The notes under the pieces were generated by a model that saw nothing but the letters and a program-made list of their open reading frames with translations, was not told the DNA's origin and made no database searches. DNA of 64,000 nucleotides from Parachlamydiales bacterium (GTDB lineage Bacteria; Chlamydiota; Chlamydiia; Chlamydiales; Rhabdochlamydiaceae): the NCBI GenBank assembly GCA_023265455.1, contig JAHFTQ010000007.1, positions 1 to 64,000 of the forward strand, read 5' to 3'. Positions 58,630-64,000 of the stretch are shown here, piece after piece. Made by a program: the position numbers and the translations under genes. Within the stretch, counting starts at the first letter, position 1. Every line of letters starts with the position of its first letter.

Positions 58630-59385
58630 TTAATCACTTTTTAGTAACAGTTCCTCAGGAGGATTTTCACAAAGAGGATTGTCCCCACTTAGACTAAGCA
58701 ATTTATTCCAAAATTTGCTAAAGCTGGGAACACGATTAGAGTTATAGACGTCCTGAATATCTTCACGACTGATAGGAGTGACATAAGAAGTTATTTCATG
58801 GTAGGATTTATGAGCTCCTCGGCCAGCGAGTTTCCCAAACTCTTCTAGGCGGAGACTTGGACGAGGTATGGCTTCAAGATTTTGCGGTAAATCAGGCGAA
58901 TATTTTGCCCACCTTAACAGAGCGTTTGAAAATGCAAGCAACCAGGCTTCGATTTCCATGATGGAGAAAAAAATGTCTATTTTTTCTGGCTCCACACATC
59001 CCTTTATTTTGAGGGCTTTTCTAATATTTGCCAAAACAACCTGGTCTGCATTTTCTTTGTTTTGGTTTTTTTTGTAGTCTTCAGCATATAAATCTCTTAA
59101 GGCAATAATCTTAAAGTGCTGCTCGTGCTGTTTGCTTGCACGGTCTGCAATGCTCGAAGGAAGAGATCCTTCACCTTCTACGTTAAAGATTAGAAATAAC
59201 AGCTGAGACTCAATGTCGCTATGAACCGGGTAATTTTTAACATCAGATTCTTTGTTTAGTCCCTTTAATATTCTGAAATTATTAACTCGAATCCCAGAGT
59301 AACACCACCACGTTTTAATAAGGTGATTAATTAAGATTTGTTCCGTTTGTCCTTCAACGTATATCGCAATTTTCTTTCTATTCAT
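58630..59385 (-). CDS. DUF4276-type TOPRIM protein, partner of the ATPase
   Basis: 251 aa. N-terminal IAIYVEGQTEQILINHLI has the TOPRIM glutamate (VEGxTE), IIALRDLYAED the acidic strand and IFFSIMEIEAWLLAF the later Glu block, as in DUF4276 proteins, which carry a TOPRIM-like nuclease fold. The start overlaps the ATPase stop as ATGA (59382-59385). An OLD-like ATPase with a separate TOPRIM subunit is a layout seen in anti-phage systems such as PARIS-type pairs. Confidence 0.75.
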   Translation of the reverse strand: MNRKKIAIYVEGQTEQILINHLIKTWWCYSGIRVNNFRILKGLNKESDVKNYPVHSDIESQLLFLIFNVEGEGSLPSSIADRASKQHEQHFKIIALRDLYAEDYKKNQNKENADQVVLANIRKALKIKGCVEPEKIDIFFSIMEIEAWLLAFSNALLRWAKYSPDLPQNLEAIPRPSLRLEEFGKLAGRGAHKSYHEITSYVTPISREDIQDVYNSNRVPSFSKFWNKLLSLSGDNPLCENPPEELLLKSD

Positions 59386-60494
59386 GTTTTTTGTAGAAAG
59401 TCTGAGGAAAAAAGATCGAAATTATTCAAGCCAAGTTGTCTCCACTCATCGAATTTCTCTCTGGAGTTTGCATAATTTAAGCCGCTGACAGTATGGTTTG
59501 ATCTGTAACAAAGGGTTAAATCATGCAGGGGGACGGCATTCATTAAAAAAGAGTCATTAGAAGTTGCAACAATTTGAAGGTTGGGTTCGGATTTTTTACA
59601 AAAGATTAGTTCTGAAAGTTTTTTAACACGTTCAAAGTCAAGGCCTTCACCGAAGTCGTCTATTAAAATACATCCAACATCACCAGAGGTTCGGAAAAAT
59701 TCTACAATCGTGAGAAGGGAAAAAGCCCGGAACATTCCATGCGAAATCTCATTTTGTTTAAGGGGATGGTTAATTCCTGCTTCCTTTAAGAAGATAATCT
59801 TTGTACTGGGAGGTAGTCCTTCTGCTAAACCAGTTGTTGCCGCTTCTAACCCATACCCAATACTGCGTAGTTGCTCGAGAACGTTCTGTAATTGCGAAGT
59901 TGATAATTGCTCAAGCGCTGATGGGACCGCATTAAGACTTGTTAACTGGGAAGGTTTGCCAGGAATCTCAATCACATAGGGAGAGGTATTGCCAAAACTC
60001 AGGCCACGAACCCCTTTTGCCCAAGAAATTAGGCTTTCCAAAAAGGGAAATTCATTTTTATCTCTTCGAACATGAAGAACCAGCTGGTCATTAGGAGGAG
60101 ATATTTTTTGCCATTTTGAGGTGGAATTTGAATAGATCTCCGCAGAAGACATTTCTCGCTTAAGTTTCTCTTGGCTGTCTACTGTAATTCTTTCATGCGC
60201 CACTTGCCCATTCTTAAAGGCAACAAAGTATTCGAAAACAGAGTGGTTCTCATCGATAAAAGAGGCGTGCCACTCTCCTTCAGAAGTGATTTTCTGCGGG
60301 ACTCCATTCACCATGGTTTGAGAAGCTTGAATAAGTCTGGACAAATTATGAAGAGTGTTCAGGATGCGCGTTTTGCCTGTAGCGTTTTTTGCAACGATGA
60401 GATTATGCTCTCCAAGGTGGATTTCTTGAAGCTCCCACGGATTTGCATCTTCGCGTGCAATGTTTTCCCTATATCTTAGCGATTTTAATCTCAT
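59382..60494 (-). CDS. AAA ATPase (OLD/AAA_15-like) of a two-gene defence-type module
   Basis: 370 aa. Walker A AKNATGKT at residues 35-42 inside GEHNLIVAKNATGKTRILNTL; ABC-signature-like region NEISHGMFRAFSLLTIVEF; Walker B GCILIDDFGEGLDF; then QIVATSNDSFLMN (switch). No nuclease domain of its own, so activity probably depends on the coupled DUF4276 protein. Together they form a compact operon inserted between an F-box gene and typA. Confidence 0.8.
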   Translation of the reverse strand: MRLKSLRYRENIAREDANPWELQEIHLGEHNLIVAKNATGKTRILNTLHNLSRLIQASQTMVNGVPQKITSEGEWHASFIDENHSVFEYFVAFKNGQVAHERITVDSQEKLKREMSSAEIYSNSTSKWQKISPPNDQLVLHVRRDKNEFPFLESLISWAKGVRGLSFGNTSPYVIEIPGKPSQLTSLNAVPSALEQLSTSQLQNVLEQLRSIGYGLEAATTGLAEGLPPSTKIIFLKEAGINHPLKQNEISHGMFRAFSLLTIVEFFRTSGDVGCILIDDFGEGLDFERVKKLSELIFCKKSEPNLQIVATSNDSFLMNAVPLHDLTLCYRSNHTVSGLNYANSREKFDEWRQLGLNNFDLFSSDFLQKT

Positions 60495-60572
60495 AGCCTA
60501 CTCTTTTGAAGCCCCGCAGTATACCATAGAAACATTTTTCGTACTCAACTTTAGTGAAGTCTAAATTATATT

Positions 60573-60595
60573 TTTTGCAGCAGCTTGCTGCAAAA
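60573..60595. promoter_or_regulatory. Perfect hairpin downstream of typA
   Basis: TTTTGCAGCA-GCT-TGCTGCAAAA, 10-bp arms. It lies 27 bases after the typA stop on the minus strand. A clear U-tract is missing on both strands, so it is at best a weak terminator. Confidence 0.35.
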
Positions 60596-60621
60596 TTGAA
60601 AATGGGAAGCGAAGAAATCGC

Positions 60622-62430
60622 TTACTTCTCCGAGCGTTTTCTTTCGTTCTCTTTGAGGAGGCGTTTGCGCAGGCGGATGGATTTGGGGGTGATTTCAACG
60701 ACTTCATCTTCGTTGATGTAGTCGATGGCAGTCTCGAGTGTAAAGGTGCGAGGTGGTGTTAAGATGATGTTTTCGTCACTGCCAGCCGCGCGGATGTTGG
60801 TGAGGTGTTTTTCCCGCGTGATGTTGATGACGAGGTCGTTATCGCGGTTATTTTCTCCGACGACCATTCCTTCGTAGACTTCCTCGCCAGGAGAGACGAA
60901 AAGGGTTCCGCGCTCTTGGAGGTTAAAGGCAGCGTAGCCGGTAGTTCTACCCTGGTTGCCAGAAACCATCACTCCTTTGAGGCGGCCGACAATGGCTCCT
61001 TTCATAGGGCCGTAGCTGTCAAAAATCGAGGTTAAAATTCCAAGGCCGCGAGTGACGGTGAGGAATTCACCACGGTAGCCCATGAGGCCTCTTGTGGGGA
61101 GGAAAAACTGGAGCGTTGTGATGCCGTGTTCGTTGGTTTCAAGAAGGCGCAGCTCACCGCGGCGGCGAGAGAGCTCTTCAATGACTTGTCCTGAATATTC
61201 TTGGGGGACTTCAATGTGAACATTTTCCATCGGTTCGGATTGGACACCGTCAATGGTTCTCAAGATCACTTTGGGTTTAGAGATGAGGAATTCATATCCT
61301 TCACGGCGCATCGCTTCGAGAAGAACGGCAAGGTGGAGTTCTCCACGGCCGCACACTTCCATGGCGTCTTCTCGTTTTTGTTCGATCTTTAAAGAGATGT
61401 TAGCCCGTTTTTCTTGGAGAAGGCGGTCACGGATTTTATTCATCGTGACGTGCTTGCCTTCTTTTCCAACGAAGGGGCCGTTGTTGACCATCACTTCGAT
61501 ATTGAGGGTAGGTTCAGCAAGATGGATAGGAGGAAGCTGTACGGGGTTGGCAGGATCGCAGAGGGTATCTCCAATCGTGACGTCAGGAACACCGGCAATG
61601 CTGATGATATCGCCGACACCGGCCTCTTCCATTTCAACTTTTTGAAGACCGAGGTGGCCTTCGATTCTAATGACTTTATGCGAGGTCGGATGGCCATCTT
61701 TATTAATACGAGCGATGGTCTGTCCCACTTTCAGGGTTCCTTCTAAAATTCTTCCGCAGGCTTGGCGTCCGACGTAATCGTCGTAGGTGAGAGTTGTCGC
61801 TTGCATCAAGAAGGGGAGCTCGAGGCTTCCAGGTGGAGCGGGGACAAAGGCGATGATTTTTTGAAAAAGAGGTTTGAGATCGACTCTAGGGTCTTCGAGG
61901 TTTTGCATCGCAAAACCTTGGATTCCGGAGGCATAGATCACCGGAAAATCGAGTTGCTCATCGGTAGCGCCCAGTTCAACAAAGAGGTCGAAGGTCAGAT
62001 TAAGGGCTCGGTCGGGGTTAGCATGGGGTCTATCGATTTTGTTCAGAACAACGATCGGGCGAAGTCCCATTTTTAATGCCTGGGACAGCACAAAGCGTGT
62101 TTGTGGCATAGGCCCTTCTTGGGCATCCACAATTAGAAGCACCGAGTTGACTAAGCCTAAAACCCTTTCAACTTCTCCAGAAAAGTCAGCATGGCCAGGG
62201 GTATCGATGATGTTGATTTTGTAGTCTTCGTAAAAAATACTGGTATGTTTAGCGAAGATTGTAATTCCGCGCTCTTTTTCTTGATCATTGCTATCGAGAA
62301 CTCTCTCGGGAACCTTCTCATTTTCACGAAAGATAGCAGATTGTTTTAAGAATTGGTCTAAGAGCGTAGTCTTGCCATGGTCAATGTGGGCAACGATTGC
62401 GATATTGCGGATTTTTTCTGGTTTATACAT
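60622..62430 (-). CDS. typA: Translational GTPase TypA/BipA
   Basis: 602 aa from the ATG at 62430 ([28 protein letters not shown]); a GTG frame extension to 62454 adds eight residues not seen in the family. G1 AHIDHGKT, G2 [10 protein letters not shown]3 [16 protein letters not shown]4 NKIDRPHA, and the BipA C-terminus [19 protein letters not shown]. Ribosome-associated GTPase involved in 50S assembly and stress responses. Confidence 0.97.
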   Translation of the reverse strand: MYKPEKIRNIAIVAHIDHGKTTLLDQFLKQSAIFRENEKVPERVLDSNDQEKERGITIFAKHTSIFYEDYKINIIDTPGHADFSGEVERVLGLVNSVLLIVDAQEGPMPQTRFVLSQALKMGLRPIVVLNKIDRPHANPDRALNLTFDLFVELGATDEQLDFPVIYASGIQGFAMQNLEDPRVDLKPLFQKIIAFVPAPPGSLELPFLMQATTLTYDDYVGRQACGRILEGTLKVGQTIARINKDGHPTSHKVIRIEGHLGLQKVEMEEAGVGDIISIAGVPDVTIGDTLCDPANPVQLPPIHLAEPTLNIEVMVNNGPFVGKEGKHVTMNKIRDRLLQEKRANISLKIEQKREDAMEVCGRGELHLAVLLEAMRREGYEFLISKPKVILRTIDGVQSEPMENVHIEVPQEYSGQVIEELSRRRGELRLLETNEHGITTLQFFLPTRGLMGYRGEFLTVTRGLGILTSIFDSYGPMKGAIVGRLKGVMVSGNQGRTTGYAAFNLQERGTLFVSPGEEVYEGMVVGENNRDNDLVINITREKHLTNIRAAGSDENIILTPPRTFTLETAIDYINEDEVVEITPKSIRLRKRLLKENERKRSEK

Positions 62431-62476
62431 AAATTTAAGGGCAAATCGTACCACAGAGCTCTAATCTGAAGCAATC

Positions 62477-63523
62477 TTAATCGGTTGAAGACTCTGAATC
62501 CTCAAAAGATTGCGTAGACTCTAAAGAACTTGAGGCAGATAAGGTGGCCTTAGTCCGGGCACAGATGACGGTGATATTGTCACTGCTGGTTTTAAGGGCA
62601 TAATTGACAATACGTTGGGCCAGGAAAGGGTGGTCCCAGTTGGCAGTCAGAACGTTATCAATGAGTCCTTCGGGTGTTACGAAATCCCAAACACCATCAC
62701 ATCCCATCACCAGTAAATCTCCTTCTTTCAGCTGAACAAAGGTCTGGTGGGCGTTTTGGCTAGTGGCAGTCTTGTCGTTGATTGTCATCCCTTTATCGCC
62801 CAAAGAGCGGCTGACATTGACACCATAAAATGGGAAAGGAAAGCGCCGTTCTTTGGGGTTTTTAGCTTGAGACCATATTTTGAAAAACTCAGGATCATTA
62901 AAGGCGATGCGCGCACGTTCCATGTCTTTGGGATTTGCCCAATTTCTTTCAATGGAGACGGGGAAACTATCAATAAGACCCTCAGTTGTTTTTCGAAAAA
63001 CTAAAGCCTTAGAATCTCCCAAATTAGAAGTATAGAGGCGGTGAGTCAGCGAATCGAAAAAACAGAAAAGAGCTGTCGTTCCTCCTGTTGTTTCCGAGAG
63101 AGATTCATGGAAAGAGGTGTTAATGGTTTTAAATATTTTTTTCTTATCTTCTGGGTGGGTCCTGAGGAGAGTGGGGAAAGAGAGCTCATAGGTCTTCGCA
63201 GCTCTAGTAGCAATGACCCCGTTCTCTCCATGCCCATCGAAGATTCCCATCATAAATCCTTCAGGGATCTTGCAGTGAAAATGGGCATCTTCCATTTCTT
63301 TTCTTTTCCCCTGGTTTTTGGCGGAGTCTACCTGGAGCTGAAGAGGGTTTGAGGGAGGCGGCAGGTCAAATGCTGTAGGGGTTTTGGCAGTATTGCCGCT
63401 TTCCCTAAGGGCTTTTTCGTAAAAATTTCTCCGAAGCTTTTCATCGAGAGGAGAGAGAGTCACGTGGGATGTTTGACTGTTTGTAGTCTGAGTTGCAGTG
63501 GAAAAACCGATCTTTTGAGCCAT
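62477..63523 (-). CDS. PP2C-family protein phosphatase
   Basis: 348 aa. PPM/PP2C motifs in order: NQGKRKEMEDAHF, MGIFDGHGENGVIA (metal-binding Asp-Gly-His-Gly), GGTTALFCFFDSLTHRLYTSNLGDSKAL, VSRSLGDKGM, LVMGCDGVWDFV and the final SSDNITVICA. N- and C-terminal 50 residues are Ser/Thr-rich and unstructured. A eukaryote-like Mg/Mn-dependent Ser/Thr phosphatase; possibly counteracts Ser/Thr kinases of the organism or acts in the host. Confidence 0.92.
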   Translation of the reverse strand: MAQKIGFSTATQTTNSQTSHVTLSPLDEKLRRNFYEKALRESGNTAKTPTAFDLPPPSNPLQLQVDSAKNQGKRKEMEDAHFHCKIPEGFMMGIFDGHGENGVIATRAAKTYELSFPTLLRTHPEDKKKIFKTINTSFHESLSETTGGTTALFCFFDSLTHRLYTSNLGDSKALVFRKTTEGLIDSFPVSIERNWANPKDMERARIAFNDPEFFKIWSQAKNPKERRFPFPFYGVNVSRSLGDKGMTINDKTATSQNAHQTFVQLKEGDLLVMGCDGVWDFVTPEGLIDNVLTANWDHPFLAQRIVNYALKTSSDNITVICARTKATLSASSSLESTQSFEDSESSTD

Positions 63524-63638
63524 CTTAAGTCCTCTTTATTCTTTGGAAAAGAATATTTCACAAAAACTTTTTTTTCCAAGAACTATTTTTGCTGGAAGAA
63601 AAATAATTTTGGGGATACAATTTTGCTGCGGGGTATTT

Positions 63639-63803
63639 ATGAACCTATCTCACTATTCTAAACATGTGCTTTTCGAGTCTTTTTCCGTTCCTTCCAAAGC
63701 CGCTTCTTGGCCTACTTGTTCAAGTATGTCCTGCGAAGCGGCTTTGAAAAAAACGAAAAAATCCTTCAAAAATCCCATATTTACAATAGTGAGATAGGTT
63801 CAT
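63639..63803. mobile_element. 165-bp MITE upstream of the mgtE-like gene
   Basis: Terminal inverted repeats ATGAACCTATCTCACTATT (63639-63657) and its complement at 63785-63803; inner arms CAAAGCCGCTTC and GAAGCGGCTTTG pair in the middle. No ORF and no clear target duplication. The right terminus includes the first bases of the downstream start codon. Confidence 0.85.
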
Positions 63804-64000
63804 GCTAGGTGATCAAAATTCACTCATGTCGTCAACAAGCCAGCTGGATGGGATTTTAAAAGAAAAGCTGGATGAGGCGTTTCATCAACAAACTTCAAAA
63901 GTTATTTTACAAGATATTGTCAAGATTGCCTCTGAACATGCCCCTATCGATTTGGCTTATGCAGTATCCCGTTTACCCCCCGATGCCCGCCCTGTTATTT
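63802..64000 (+). CDS. mgtE: MgtE-like magnesium transporter, N-terminal part (runs off the window)
   Basis: 66 codons are visible. LDGILKEKLDEAFHQQTSKVILQDIVKIASEH, then PIDLAYAVSRLPPDARPVI, resembles the helical N-domain of chlamydial MgtE proteins; the channel part lies beyond base 64000, so the call is provisional. The ATG at 63802 is formed by the MITE terminus, with ATAGGT just upstream; an alternative ATG is at 63826. Confidence 0.5.
   Translation, partial: MLGDQNSLMSSTSQLDGILKEKLDEAFHQQTSKVILQDIVKIASEHAPIDLAYAVSRLPPDARPVI

Noticed and set aside
60573..60595. Rho-independent terminator after typA
   Set aside because: The hairpin is perfect, but no U-tract follows on the minus strand; kept only as a low-confidence hairpin.
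63639..63803. Simple intrinsic terminator between PP2C and mgtE-like genes
   Set aside because: The palindrome spans 165 bases with matching 19-base termini, far longer than a terminator, and lies directly at a start codon.

Overview
The window reads as a chromosome segment from a member of the Chlamydiota outside Chlamydiaceae (a Parachlamydiales-type amoeba or arthropod symbiont). Supporting signs are an NTT/TLC nucleotide transporter (56060-57472), the Chlamydiae/Verrucomicrobia small basic protein (14583-14744), paired DUF502 proteins, several F-box proteins and one U-box-like protein, a eukaryotic-type Ser/Thr kinase and a PP2C phosphatase, and many large proteins I cannot place that look like effectors. 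Gene density is high, with many ATGA stop/start overlaps. No rRNA, tRNA or CRISPR array was seen. Genus is not determined.

Layout. 0-9.7 kb, minus strand: a classical menaquinone operon menF-menD-menB-menA, two putative membrane/ubiquitin-type proteins, menC, an inserted type II restriction-modification (RM) cassette, menE, then the end of an IS21-like element. menH lies apart at 34.7 kb beside a class I aldolase, so all of menF, D, H, C, E, B and A are present. 9.8-12.9 kb: a truncated CopG-type antitoxin between direct repeats, a GH18-like protein without the catalytic motif, and a DarT/DarG DNA ADP-ribosylation module whose toxin is broken by a 160-bp palindromic MITE. 12.9-21 kb: TlyC/CorC, YbeY, small basic proteins, DUF502 pair, an 806-codon effector candidate, a winged-helix/DUF6314 protein, BioY and a BPL_N protein.

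21-27.7 kb is an accessory island: PanA antitoxin plus a SnoaL/NTF2 partner, a HipT kinase with a HipS-HTH fusion and repeated operators, an unrecognised two-gene unit truncated by a solo HEARO/omega-RNA-like element, a small phage-type protein, a RelBE-type pair with terminator, and a truncated dinD. 27.8-51 kb is mostly housekeeping (rnr, fbaB, AsmA-like, NUDIX, glmS, thioesterase, ExoD, phosphodiesterase, S9 peptidase) mixed with lineage-specific proteins. 51-58.6 kb holds a lipoprotein hydrolase, three F-box genes, an F-box relic, a duplicated hydrolase 3' end that now supplies antisense coding sequence to an F-box gene, an exported-looking SDR and the NTT transporter. 58.6-64 kb: a two-gene ATPase/TOPRIM module, typA, PP2C and the start of an mgtE-like gene.

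Recurring theme: at least four long-palindrome MITE-like elements (11475, 40252, 49951, 63639) and several addiction or defence cassettes flanked by short direct repeats. Some insertions have been absorbed into neighbouring genes, supplying stop codons, C-termini, start codons or Shine-Dalgarno-like sequence.
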